Positions 1 through 7,670 of a stretch of DNA of 32,432 bases are shown here, piece after piece. The DNA is from a virus. Where the stretch lies: positions 1 to 32,432 of IMG/VR virus record IMGVR_UViG_3300046167_000282. One strand, 5' to 3'. The position numbers and the translations under genes are program-made. The notes below the pieces were generated by a model, which saw nothing but the letters and a program-made list of their open reading frames with translations, searched no databases and was not told the origin of the DNA. Within the stretch, counting starts at the first letter, position 1; every line of letters begins with the position of its first letter.

Positions 1-1
1 T

Positions 2-151
2 AACCAAACAAAAAATTATACAGTAACTAATAGTTCTTACGGATCAATGACTGCAAATCAAATTATCGATCAAGCAATGCAACTTAATCCAGGAAGTACA
101 AGAGAAGGTGTTATAAAAAATTTAATAAATAATAAAATAATATCAGAGTAA
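2..151 (+). CDS. C-terminal end of a phage gene (truncated by window edge)
   Basis: The frame starting at base 2 is open for 49 codons to the TAA at 149-151, four bases before the ATG of the next gene. The tail is polar and ends in an Asn/Ile/Lys-rich stretch (NLINNKIISE). It is too short to assign to a family. Its place directly before a large internal-virion-type gene suggests a virion gene, and it could belong to the same ejection/tail block that is cut off at the right edge of the window. The start lies outside the window. Confidence 0.6.
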   Translation, partial: NQTKNYTVTNSSYGSMTANQIIDQAMQLNPGSTREGVIKNLINNKIISE

Positions 152-155
152 TACT

Positions 156-2993
156 ATGGTAGATTTTATCGTACCACCTCCACCAAACGAAGAAGAGGGT
201 TTGGAATTTAAAGTTCCTCCCCCACCAGTCATTGATGATTTCAATGGTGGTATTAACACAGTTCTTGAGCAATTTGAAAATACACAACCTCAATATGCAC
301 CTTCATCAGAAAAACTATCTGAAGCAGAATTAAGAAAAGATCCAGAATGGATTAGAGCAGCTAAAAGTATTTATGAATGGAATGAAGCTAGATCTGGAAC
401 TATTGGTGGAACTCAAAAAGTAAAACCTCTAAACTCTGATAAAGAATATGCAGACTACGCCCTTAGATACATGGGTTGGTTTAATTACAATATTCCTAAA
501 ATGGCTAATGAAGCCACAGACTTAAAAACAACTGCCAATCAACAACAAAGAGAAGACTTTGTAAGATTGATGGATATGTATGATAACAAAAAAATAAGTG
601 GTGCTGGAGCTGTCAGACTTATAAAAGGACTTGCTCTTGACCCATCAACTTATGTTGGCATTGGTACTTTTGGTGCTGGATTGGCTGCAAGAGAAGCCGC
701 TAAAACTGCCGCTAAAGCTGGTATAAGATCTCTTATAAAACAAGGAGCAAAACAAGGAGCTAAAGTAGGAGCTATAGAAGGTGCTGCTTACTCAACGGTT
801 GATAATGCCTTAAGGCAATCCACTAGAATCATGTCTGGTCAAAGAGAAGGCTTTGACCTTGGTGAGTCAGCAAAAGCTGCTGGAATTGGATCAGTCTTAG
901 GTGGTGCATTAGGTGGCTCAATAGGTGGAGCTGCTTCATATTTTAAAAATAAAGGTAATGTAGTTCCTAACGTAACAGATGAAGCTGAAGAGTTTGTTGT
1001 ACCACCATCACAGGAGGTAGTAGAGACACCTGTTGTAGAGACACCTGTTGCTCCAGAAGTAGTAACTCCTAAAGTAGAAAGATTTAAACAAGAACAACAA
1101 AGAAATAAAAACAAAGAAGAAGCCTTGAATGTTTGGAACAATCTTCCTGAAAGAGAAAAAATAAGAATTATTAACAGAGATGGTTCTCCTTTAAAATTTA
1201 CTGATGACTACATAAATAAAATAGAAGAATTACAATTACCCAAAGCAGAAACAGTTGCTCCAGAAGTAGTAACTCCTAAAGTAGAAACACCGAAGCGTGG
1301 TACTAAGATTCCAGAGATACTGAAAAAACCTGTAAAACCAAAAATAAGAACTGCTAGAGATTACTTTGGTAAAGTATCAGACGATGCTGATACAGAGTTA
1401 AAAGAAATATTTGAAGATTATAAAGGCAATATACAGAGAAAGTTTAAAGTAACTTCTCAAGACGATCCCAATGCTGCCATAAAATCTATTGAAGAGCTGA
1501 ATGACGTACAAGTTAAAATGCAAGAAGACGGTTTTTATAACGAATCACAGACTTTTGCTGGAGAAAATCCAAGTTTTAGAGATGATATTCTTGAAGACCT
1601 ACAAAATGATACTGTTCACAGAGATGATAAATTACTATTAGATGTATGGGAAAGAAAAACCGAGGAAGCAATAGAACTTAGAAAAACTTTAGATGATAAC
1701 AATATTAACTATAAAGGAATGTCTGATGAAGAAGTCCTTGTTGCTTACGATGATGTTGTTAATAATAGGATTCCACCAGCCAGAGATGAAGTACCTTTAG
1801 AGTTATATGCTGATGATATAGAAGCTGCTAGTGGCGGTAACATAAACAATGTAAGAGTAGATGATATTGTTGACCCTACACCAGATGGTAAAGACTTTCA
1901 AACCGATACGACTGTAGACCTAAACGATAAATTGGTTGAGGTTGGTGTTAAAATAATGGATGACTTACAAATACCAAGAAATCCAGCAATTAGAATATCG
2001 GATCAGTTAGAGGAAGTATTATTCCAGGCAGAAGGAAATCCAGTTGCAAGAGAAAAATTAGATTCAGTTCTCAAAAAAAATGATATTACTCTTCCACAAT
2101 TATCACAATTATTTAGAGGAAGTATTTCTGATTCAGCAAGACGTATGCAGAAACTAAGCTCTGTAAGTAAATCAATAGAAAAATTAGCAGAAAAAATAGG
2201 CAAGACAGCAAAGCCAGAAACTTGGACAGCAAAACTTTATAATTTTATTAAACAAGCCGATAACATAAGAAGAGGTTTATTGGTTAGCCAGATAGCTACC
2301 GCTATGCGTAATAACACAGCACAGCTTGGTAGGGTGACTATGAAAACATTAATAGATGTTTACGATAACACCTTAAAACAAACTTTTAATCCTGTAAGAA
2401 GAGCTTTTGGTGCTGAAGAAACTCCTGTTAATTATGCTAGATCATTTGAGCTGATTTTAAATTTAACAAAGAACAAGAAACAGGCAAAAGATTTAACAGA
2501 TTTATTAACAAAGTATTATGTAAAAGATGCAGAAAATTTATTTACCAGATACTCTTCCGATGTAGCAGATTCTACAAAAACATCTAATGCAGCAAGAGTA
2601 ATAAAAGTTGGTCAAAGTGTTACTGATGCATTAAATATATTTAATAGGATGCAAGAGTTTTGGTATAGAAGAGCAGTATTTGCAAACACCATTACTGATG
2701 CTTTACTAAAAAAAGGTATAGATATAAAAGAAGTTGGCATAAGTGATGACCTTTTAAAATATGTAAACAAAGCTGATATTGAAAAAGCTGTCGATGATTC
2801 TTTGTATTTTACTTATGCAAAAACCCCAGATAATAAAATTATTAAGCCATTGGTTGATTTTGTTAATAATCTTCCATTTGTTTTAACTGGTGTAATACCT
2901 TTTCCTAGGTTTATAGCTAACGCTTTAGCTTTTCAATTTAGACATAGCCCTCTTGGATTTGCTTCTCTATTAACTCACCAAAGAGATTGCTAA
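156..2993 (+). CDS. Large internal virion / DNA-ejection-type protein, N-terminal part (frame broken)
   Basis: This 945-residue frame starts at ATG 156, four bases after the previous stop. The N-terminus carries two VPPPP motifs in acidic context (residues about 6-24). Two Gly/Ala-rich segments follow, at about 148-215 (GAGAV, GIGTFGAG, Ala/Lys-rich helix) and about 242-262 (GIGSVLGGALGGSIGG). These resemble glycine-zipper segments that could insert in membrane. Pro/Val/Thr linkers then lead into long charged helical regions. Such size and composition are typical of podovirus internal virion proteins ejected into the cell, but I see no catalytic motif. The last residues (HQRDC) look out of frame, and the protein seems to continue in the +1 frame as the next entry, giving about 1,300 residues in total. 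Function is inferred from composition and position. Confidence 0.7.
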   Translation: MVDFIVPPPPNEEEGLEFKVPPPPVIDDFNGGINTVLEQFENTQPQYAPSSEKLSEAELRKDPEWIRAAKSIYEWNEARSGTIGGTQKVKPLNSDKEYADYALRYMGWFNYNIPKMANEATDLKTTANQQQREDFVRLMDMYDNKKISGAGAVRLIKGLALDPSTYVGIGTFGAGLAAREAAKTAAKAGIRSLIKQGAKQGAKVGAIEGAAYSTVDNALRQSTRIMSGQREGFDLGESAKAAGIGSVLGGALGGSIGGAASYFKNKGNVVPNVTDEAEEFVVPPSQEVVETPVVETPVAPEVVTPKVERFKQEQQRNKNKEEALNVWNNLPEREKIRIINRDGSPLKFTDDYINKIEELQLPKAETVAPEVVTPKVETPKRGTKIPEILKKPVKPKIRTARDYFGKVSDDADTELKEIFEDYKGNIQRKFKVTSQDDPNAAIKSIEELNDVQVKMQEDGFYNESQTFAGENPSFRDDILEDLQNDTVHRDDKLLLDVWERKTEEAIELRKTLDDNNINYKGMSDEEVLVAYDDVVNNRIPPARDEVPLELYADDIEAASGGNINNVRVDDIVDPTPDGKDFQTDTTVDLNDKLVEVGVKIMDDLQIPRNPAIRISDQLEEVLFQAEGNPVAREKLDSVLKKNDITLPQLSQLFRGSISDSARRMQKLSSVSKSIEKLAEKIGKTAKPETWTAKLYNFIKQADNIRRGLLVSQIATAMRNNTAQLGRVTMKTLIDVYDNTLKQTFNPVRRAFGAEETPVNYARSFELILNLTKNKKQAKDLTDLLTKYYVKDAENLFTRYSSDVADSTKTSNAARVIKVGQSVTDALNIFNRMQEFWYRRAVFANTITDALLKKGIDIKEVGISDDLLKYVNKADIEKAVDDSLYFTYAKTPDNKIIKPLVDFVNNLPFVLTGVIPFPRFIANALAFQFRHSPLGFASLLTHQRDC

Positions 2994-4056
2994 ATTAAAA
3001 GGTGGTGATTATAAAACCTTATCTCAAGCAGTAGTAGGAACAACCTTATTGCTTACAGCTGTAGAGATGAAAAGAAAAGGATCAGAAGATCACAAATGGT
3101 ATGAGGTGGAAACATCATCTGGAAAGACAATAGACATGAGGCCATACTTTCCATTAACTCCTTATTTATTAGTTGCTGATATGATTGTAAGAAGTGAAAG
3201 TGGAAGAGGAGCTCCAGATGCTAAAGATGTTTTACAAGGATTAACAGGTGCACAGTTTAGAGCTGGTGCTAGTATTCAGTTAGTACAAAATGCATTAGAT
3301 GGAATGGCTGGTTTAGATACTAAAGAAAAATTAAACAAATTTTTCTCTGAATATACATCTAATGTTCTTGGTGGTTATTTAACACCGATAAGAATGTTTG
3401 GTGATTTTATAGATGCTGGAAGATTTTACCTAGATGATGATTTTGAAAAACAAAAATTCAGAAGACCATTGCCAACAGGTGAATTTATAACTGACACAAC
3501 TAATCAATTAAAATCTAATATACCCTTTGTAAAAGAAAATTTCCCAGAATCAGAGTCACCAACAAGAGAAGCTACACCTGGAAGACCAGAAACAGTACAA
3601 ATACCTTTTACCGATATTCAAGCTCCAGGCCCTTTAGTAAGACAGCTTACTGGTGCTACAGTTAGAGAAGAAAAAAATGCAGCAGAAAGAGAGTTTGATA
3701 GATTAGGATTTAAAAGAAGAGATATATTACCTTACTCTGGTAATGCTGTTGTAGACCAAACCAGAGCAAAATATTTAGGGCCTTATATTGAAAAATCTAT
3801 ACCTGTAATAATACAAAGCGAACAATATCAGTCTGCATCAAACCAAGTTAAATCAGCTATTTTACGAAAAACACTTACAAAATTAAGAAGTGCCGCTAAT
3901 GATTACATAAAAGAAAATAGGATTAATGAAGAGCAATTTGCAAAAGCTGCATTTAATAGACAGCCTAAATATATAAAGGCTATACTTAATTCAAAAGGTA
4001 TTACCTCTGAAACATTCTTACAAGATTATGACACGCAGATCGGAGAGGATAGGTAG
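2983..4056 (+). CDS. C-terminal continuation of the large internal virion protein, in the +1 frame
   Basis: This frame is open from 2974, just after a stop at 2971-2973, and runs to 4056. It gives a smooth continuation (KEIAKLKGGDYKTLSQ, then a hydrophobic AVVGTTLLLTAVEM segment) of the preceding protein. It has no well-placed start: the first candidates are a TTG at 3049 and an ATG at 3066, neither with a convincing ribosome binding site. The rest is charged and helical with Pro-rich turns, and there is no recognisable enzyme motif. The simplest reading is a single gene, 156-4056, with one surplus base near the AAA run at 2980-2982. A real frameshift mutation or a separate downstream gene cannot be excluded. 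Confidence 0.65.
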   Translation, partial: EIAKLKGGDYKTLSQAVVGTTLLLTAVEMKRKGSEDHKWYEVETSSGKTIDMRPYFPLTPYLLVADMIVRSESGRGAPDAKDVLQGLTGAQFRAGASIQLVQNALDGMAGLDTKEKLNKFFSEYTSNVLGGYLTPIRMFGDFIDAGRFYLDDDFEKQKFRRPLPTGEFITDTTNQLKSNIPFVKENFPESESPTREATPGRPETVQIPFTDIQAPGPLVRQLTGATVREEKNAAEREFDRLGFKRRDILPYSGNAVVDQTRAKYLGPYIEKSIPVIIQSEQYQSASNQVKSAILRKTLTKLRSAANDYIKENRINEEQFAKAAFNRQPKYIKAILNSKGITSETFLQDYDTQIGEDR

Positions 4057-4447
4057 GAGTGGTGAATACTTAACCTGCTCAGTACTGGCGAGAGAATCAG
4101 ACACCGTTACAGTAATGCCTCATACATCCCATGCCGATGTAATCTTTGAATGGGAACACAAACTCTATAGATGCCAAGTTAAAACAGTTACACATATAGA
4201 ATCTAAATATAAGAACTGGCGATTTGATTTACGCAAAGGCATTACCACTACAGGAAGACATTATAAAAAAGATCAAATAGATATAATCGCAATGGTTAAT
4301 CTTGAATACCAGACTGTATGCTTCAAAGCCTTTTCTGATTGTAAAACAACACAAATCACGATAAAGGACGAAATTATGAAATCAACCAATTCTGTTGAAA
4401 GTTTAAAAGAAGCTATGGCATCAATACTATCTGGCTCTGTCAAATAA
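4028..4447 (+). CDS. PD-(D/E)XK nuclease-like protein (PDDEXK/resolvase type)
   Basis: This is a 139-residue protein. The start at ATG 4028 overlaps the end of the previous gene by 29 bases. That start is needed to keep the N-terminal GRSGEYL motif (about residues 9-15), which matches the conserved Glu-containing helix of PD-(D/E)XK nucleases. Further candidates for the active site are the Asp in HADVIFEW (about 36-43) and the QVKT strand (about 51-54), the position where the family has (D/E)xK. Here Q replaces the acidic residue, which may weaken or shift catalysis. The closest description is the PDDEXK group of Holliday-junction-resolvase-like or homing-type endonucleases. It lies between the virion genes and the integrase and could act in DNA processing or be a mobile passenger. 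Confidence 0.6.
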   Translation: MTRRSERIGRSGEYLTCSVLARESDTVTVMPHTSHADVIFEWEHKLYRCQVKTVTHIESKYKNWRFDLRKGITTTGRHYKKDQIDIIAMVNLEYQTVCFKAFSDCKTTQITIKDEIMKSTNSVESLKEAMASILSGSVK

Positions 4448-4465
4448 TACTATCTGGCTCTGTCA
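4423..4465 (+). repeat. 20-bp exact direct repeat, 23-bp period, at the stop codon upstream of integrase
   Basis: The 20-base unit AATACTATCTGGCTCTGTCA occurs at 4423-4442 and again at 4446-4465, separated by AAT. The first copy is within the last codons of the PDDEXK gene and the second lies beyond its stop. Position just upstream of the integrase makes it a candidate integrase/excisionase arm site or part of attP. A simple slippage duplication is equally possible. Confidence 0.85.
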
Positions 4466-4481
4466 GTAAAAAATAAAACTC

Positions 4482-4511
4482 TTGTTTTCTTTACAGGATT
4501 CAACTTATAAT
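4482..4511 (+). promoter_or_regulatory. Candidate sigma70-type promoter for the integrase
   Basis: TTGTTT at 4482-4487 and a perfect TATAAT at 4506-4511 are separated by 18 bases. They stand about 80 bases before the integrase ATG at 4593. No other promoter-like match of this quality is seen in the 4448-4592 gap. Prediction from motif only. Confidence 0.5.
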
Positions 4512-4592
4512 CTACTTAATAGGTAATTAAAATACACGTCATTGCGATAAAAGGTATTGGCTGTATGGCGACTCTGCTTGGAGGTACGAGTT

Positions 4593-5459
4593 ATGGCTAG
4601 ATATAAAAGAGATACAAAGGTAAACAATTTATTAATCACAGAAAAAACTTATAGAGTTTTCTATCGCATTAATGGAAGGAAGAGAGAACTTACTCTTGGT
4701 ACTAGAGACATACCAATCAATGTAGCAAGAAACAAAGCACAACAAATACTTGGTGAAGTTGCACAAGGTATTGATCCGTTAAATACCAGAGGTGGGGAAA
4801 CTTTAAATCAAGCGTTTGAATATTACATTGATAAGTTAATACAAAATAAAAGAAGAGTTGCTATGCCTAACAAGAACGGTAAGCCTGGCGAGTATGTAAG
4901 AATGTGGGATAAAGATGTTAAGAATGATTTAGGTAAAAGAATTCTAACAGATATAAACAGGGGTGATATTACAAGATTACATTTAGAAATATCTAAAAGA
5001 GGTTCTTATGCTGCTAACAGAGTTGTCCAGATGATATCTGGTTGTTATAACCATGCGATAGCATTATCACTGGTAGAAATAAATCCTTGTAAAATTAAAC
5101 TAAACAAAGAGCTGATTAGTGAGAATGAAATATCAGACAAAGAGTTTGCTGAATTACAAAGACAAATAAACATCAAGAGACAAACTGTTCGACCTAACTT
5201 TGTTAGCTCTTTAGATTACATAGAACTTTGTATGCACTCTGGCGGTAGATGTAAGAGTGAGATAGGCAGTGCCAAGTGGTCTGATTTAAAAGATAACAAG
5301 ATAGTTCTAAGCGAACATAAGACCGACCATGAAACTAATGAAGATAGGGTCATCTATCTAAGCAATCAAGCTATGATGGTTATTAATAAGCTAGAGAGAA
5401 AAGGGAGAATACATCTTAGATGTAGATTACCCTGTAAAGATGTGGAAACAACTAGCTAA
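4593..5459 (+). CDS. int: Tyrosine site-specific integrase, N-terminal and first catalytic part (frame broken)
   Basis: ATG 4593 is chosen over an upstream in-frame TTG at 4557 because GGAGG at 4580-4584 sits 8 bases before it. The N-terminus (YRVFYRINGRKRELTLG, then INVARNKAQQILGEVAQGIDP) matches the arm-binding/DUF4102-like domain of phage P4-type integrases. A helical core-binding domain follows (about 70-170). The first catalytic Arg is in HSGGRCKSEIGSAKW (about residue 217), and a catalytic-Lys region follows at SEHKTDHETNEDRVIYL. The last about 20 residues (GRIHLRCRLPCKDVETTS) do not fit the family, because the frame is lost near 5399-5405. The remaining catalytic residues lie in the next entry. 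The enzyme would integrate and excise the phage genome. Confidence 0.88.
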   Translation: MARYKRDTKVNNLLITEKTYRVFYRINGRKRELTLGTRDIPINVARNKAQQILGEVAQGIDPLNTRGGETLNQAFEYYIDKLIQNKRRVAMPNKNGKPGEYVRMWDKDVKNDLGKRILTDINRGDITRLHLEISKRGSYAANRVVQMISGCYNHAIALSLVEINPCKIKLNKELISENEISDKEFAELQRQINIKRQTVRPNFVSSLDYIELCMHSGGRCKSEIGSAKWSDLKDNKIVLSEHKTDHETNEDRVIYLSNQAMMVINKLERKGRIHLRCRLPCKDVETTS

Positions 5460-5673
5460 AAAGATTGGTAGACCAGAACTAAGGTTGCATGATCTAAGAC
5501 ATAACTTTTGTACTATGGCTGGTGAGATTATGGAACTACCAGAACTAATGAAACTATCTGGTCATAAAAGTATGTCTGCTGTTTTACGTTACCGTAAAGT
5601 AAGAGAGCCAAGAGCAATCAAAGAAATGCAAAATGTAGGCGACTATATGACCAAGATAATGATGTCTAATTAA
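5401..5673 (+). CDS. int: Tyrosine integrase, C-terminal catalytic part, in the +1 frame
   Basis: Read from AAG at 5401, the protein continues as KGEYILDVDYPVKMWKQL. It then supplies the missing catalytic motifs: HDLRH (about 5487-5501, second Arg and His), LSGHKS (third His region) and a Tyr in LRYRKV (about 5584-5604) as the nucleophile. It ends MTKIMMSN at the TAA 5671-5673. There is no ribosome binding site for an independent start, and an ATG at 5440 would omit part of the fold. The whole integrase would be about 360 residues, normal for the family, so this is one gene with a one-base break and not two genes. Confidence 0.85.
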   Translation, partial: KGEYILDVDYPVKMWKQLAKKIGRPELRLHDLRHNFCTMAGEIMELPELMKLSGHKSMSAVLRYRKVREPRAIKEMQNVGDYMTKIMMSN

Positions 5674-5945
5674 TCTAAAGGATTACCTTCAGGATCAACG
5701 CCATAAACCATTTCTAATTCTAGTTCTATATAGTGAATAGCTTTTCGTAAGTCTTTCACTCTATCTTCTTTTTCTCTAGTTACATACTTAACTACATTAG
5801 TTAAGTTAGGTGTTAGTCCATTGCTATACGCATACTCTAAAGGTTGAATACCTTTATCTTTGTAATGGCTTCCACCAATTTGTTTTTGTGTTGCTTTCAT
5901 TCTAGCTCTATCCCACTCTTGAGGTGTTACATTATCTATACTCAT
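5670..5945 (-). CDS. DUF3310 family phage protein
   Basis: This 91-residue protein carries the DUF3310 signature: QIGGSHYKDKGIQPLEYAYSNGL (about residues 22-44), NVVKYVTREK (about 50-59) and DLRKAIHYIELELE (about 65-78). The family is widespread in phages, is often labelled nucleotide-kinase-like or SaV-like, and has no settled function. The start ATG at 5945 is preceded by a good GGAGGA site (complement of 5949-5954). It is convergent with the integrase, and the two stop codons overlap in the palindrome TTAA at 5670-5673. It is divergent from the excisionase-like gene, with which it shares a 112-base control region. Confidence 0.85.
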   Translation of the reverse strand: MSIDNVTPQEWDRARMKATQKQIGGSHYKDKGIQPLEYAYSNGLTPNLTNVVKYVTREKEDRVKDLRKAIHYIELELEMVYGVDPEGNPLD

Positions 5946-5998
5946 TTATTCCTCCAAATCAATGATTAAATTTATTTACATTATTTTGTTAAAGTAAC

Positions 5999-6028
5999 TT
6001 GCTTTATCAAAATTACATAGAGTAGAAT
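5999..6028 (+). promoter_or_regulatory. Candidate rightward early promoter in the divergent gap
   Basis: TTGCTT at 5999-6004 and TAGAAT at 6023-6028 are 18 bases apart and lie 30 bases before the ATG of the HTH/excisionase-like gene. The extended word GAGTAGAATAT around the -10 recurs at 15887-15897 before the terminase, which supports a phage-used element. On the other strand TTGATA is also present, but with only a weak -10, so the leftward promoter for DUF3310 is not assigned. Confidence 0.45.
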
Positions 6029-6057
6029 ATCACAATCACGAAGTAATAGGTAATAAC

Positions 6058-6240
6058 ATGGAAGAAAAAATATTTTTAAATCAAAACGAACTTGCATCCA
6101 GATGGGGAATGTCTCCAAGAACTTTAGAGAACTGGCGTTCAACTGGCAAAGGCCCAGCTTATGTAAAAATAGGTGGTCAAGTTAGATACAAGTTTGAAGA
6201 CATCAAGAAGCTAGAAGAAACATCACAAGTCGGAGAGTAG
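6058..6240 (+). CDS. Small HTH DNA-binding protein, excisionase-like
   Basis: This 60-residue protein is almost entirely one winged-helix/MerR-like HTH_17 domain. NQNELASRWGMSPRTLENWRSTGKGPAYVKIGGQVRYKFEDIKKL shows the helix-turn-helix (ELASRWGMSPRTLENW) followed by the PxxxxxGxxxRY wing and a final helix. Proteins of this shape act as recombination directionality factors (Xis) or small transcription regulators. It is the first gene of the rightward operon, close to the integrase, which favours a role in excision or in control of the divergent promoters. The next gene starts one base after its stop. Confidence 0.75.
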   Translation: MEEKIFLNQNELASRWGMSPRTLENWRSTGKGPAYVKIGGQVRYKFEDIKKLEETSQVGE

Positions 6241-6241
6241 T

Positions 6242-6661
6242 TTGGTCAACGCTAGAAACAAGGGTAGGCGTGGAGAACGAGAGGTCATTGACGAAATCAA
6301 AGCACTCTTAGGTATTCAATTAGAAGTCAACTACTCACAGACATTTGGTGGTGGCCACGACTTACTTGGCTTAGATGGTTTTGCTATCGAAGTTAAAAGA
6401 AGAAAAGTCATTACACCAGGAGACTTAAAAAACTTCTGGGAACAAACAACCACACAGGCAAGGAAGGTAAGACTCTTACCATGCTTATGGTTTAGAGCTG
6501 ATAGATCAGACTGGCGTGTAATGATTGCTAATACATACGCACTTAAAAATAATTTATTTGAAATGGAAGATTTCAATGTTGCAATGAATATTTCTACAGA
6601 ACTATTTGCATCATTAATAAGAGAGGAGTACGGACTTGTCACACGCGATATTATCTCCTAG
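6242..6661 (+). CDS. Holliday-junction-resolvase-like PD-(D/E)XK nuclease
   Basis: This 139-residue protein probably starts at TTG 6242, with GGAG in the tail of the previous gene as ribosome binding site. The motifs are GRRGEREVIDEI (conserved Glu, about residues 8-19), GGHDLLGLDG (metal-binding Asp, about 37-46) and FAIEVKRRK (ExK, about 47-55). A Gln/Trp-containing helix FWEQTTTQA follows. These fit the PD-(D/E)XK resolvase (Hjc-like) fold in order and spacing. It sits among recombination genes and would resolve or trim branched replication/recombination intermediates. It overlaps the next gene by 26 bases. Confidence 0.75.
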   Translation: MVNARNKGRRGEREVIDEIKALLGIQLEVNYSQTFGGGHDLLGLDGFAIEVKRRKVITPGDLKNFWEQTTTQARKVRLLPCLWFRADRSDWRVMIANTYALKNNLFEMEDFNVAMNISTELFASLIREEYGLVTRDIIS

Positions 6662-7370
6662 TAGTATTAATAGAATTATTCGTTGCCCAGCTAGTGCAAA
6701 GATAAATGCAGTTGCGGAACGTAAAGGTAGCATGGCAGCAGCCAGAGGTACTTCTACACATGAAATGGTAGAAGCCTTACTTAAAAATAGATTAGATGGC
6801 ATATCACTAAAAGACTATTATCTTGGTAGAACTGTAGACGTAGATGGTTTTAGCTTTGATATCACGCAAGATGATATTGATATGGCAGAAATTTATGTTG
6901 ATTATATTAATAGAAGAACTGAAGAACTTAACGGAAAATTACTTGTAGAAGAAAAAGTAAATGCTCCAGATATAAGTGATGACCTTTGGGGTACTGCTGA
7001 TGCAGTCATCCTTGGCGAAGGTAACAGAATGGTTGTTGGCGATTTAAAGTCTGGTGCATGGGCAGTAGATGTTGTGATGAACGAACAGCTAATGTGCTAC
7101 GCCTTGGGTTGCCTATCAAGATGGGGTAACGAAAATACAGTCATTGAAATGACAATCATACAACCAAACAAAAGAGCCTTTCATAAAGATGGGCAAATAA
7201 GAACTTGGGATATTCAAGCAGTTGATCTTGTCGACTGGGGTTTGAATATTTTGAAACCAGCTTGTGATGAAGCAATGGGCGAAGAGCCTAGCTTTAGTGC
7301 TGGAAATTGGTGCAAATTCTGTTCACACAAAGAAGTTTGCGAAACCTATAAATCCATGGAGGATAATTAA
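6636..7370 (+). CDS. DUF2800 / Cas4-RecB-like PD-(D/E)XK exonuclease
   Basis: This 244-residue protein starts at TTG 6636, preceded by GAGAGGAG at about 6621-6627. The N-terminus (LSPSSINRIIRCPASAKI) and RGTSTHEMVEALL are typical of RecB-family phage nucleases. The active-site strands are WGTADAVILG (metal Asp, about residue 123) and MVVGDLKSGAW (DxK, about 133-143), followed by NEQLMCYALG, the conserved Gln/Tyr helix. The C-terminus has WCKFCSHKEVC, a Cys cluster like the iron-sulfur site of Cas4/AddB-type nucleases. With the Sak4-like ATPase and SSB-like protein downstream it would form a phage recombination set. Confidence 0.75.
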   Translation: MSHAILSPSSINRIIRCPASAKINAVAERKGSMAAARGTSTHEMVEALLKNRLDGISLKDYYLGRTVDVDGFSFDITQDDIDMAEIYVDYINRRTEELNGKLLVEEKVNAPDISDDLWGTADAVILGEGNRMVVGDLKSGAWAVDVVMNEQLMCYALGCLSRWGNENTVIEMTIIQPNKRAFHKDGQIRTWDIQAVDLVDWGLNILKPACDEAMGEEPSFSAGNWCKFCSHKEVCETYKSMEDN

Positions 7371-7658
7371 ATGGTAAATGAAAAGAAGAAAGAGCAACCT
7401 CTTTTAAGTTTTCCTGATAAAGACGGAAACCCTAGAGAGATATTTGAAAGAGACTTAACTGATGCAACTGCACCTTTGGTGGAAGAAATCAGCAGAGACT
7501 TACAAGCAGAGCAACAGTTGAATGAAGCATATCAATTAGCAACTAAAACTGTTCATCACATGGAAGCGGTAAGAAAGAATGTAGCTAACACTTTAGAGAA
7601 GTTAGAAAAAGAACTACCGCCTTACAAGAAACCTGTGAACTATAGAAGGTGTTACTAA
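7371..7658 (+). CDS. Small charged, predicted helical phage protein of unknown function
   Basis: This 95-residue protein starts at the ATG directly after the stop of the nuclease gene. It has a polar N-terminal third with a short SFPDKDGNPREIF segment. It is then mostly helical, with heptad-like spacing from about residue 35 to 83 (EEISRDLQAEQQLNEAYQ, HHMEAVRKNVANTLEKLEKEL). No family is recognised with confidence. Tight packing between the exonuclease and the Sak4-like ATPase suggests an accessory role in recombination or replication. Confidence 0.7.
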   Translation: MVNEKKKEQPLLSFPDKDGNPREIFERDLTDATAPLVEEISRDLQAEQQLNEAYQLATKTVHHMEAVRKNVANTLEKLEKELPPYKKPVNYRRCY

Positions 7659-7670
7659 GGAGATTAAGTA

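Noticed and set aside
4448-4592. tRNA 3' end as attP core
   Set aside because: AGGATTCAAC at 4494-4503 resembles a T-loop, but no T-arm stem or acceptor end can be paired around it.
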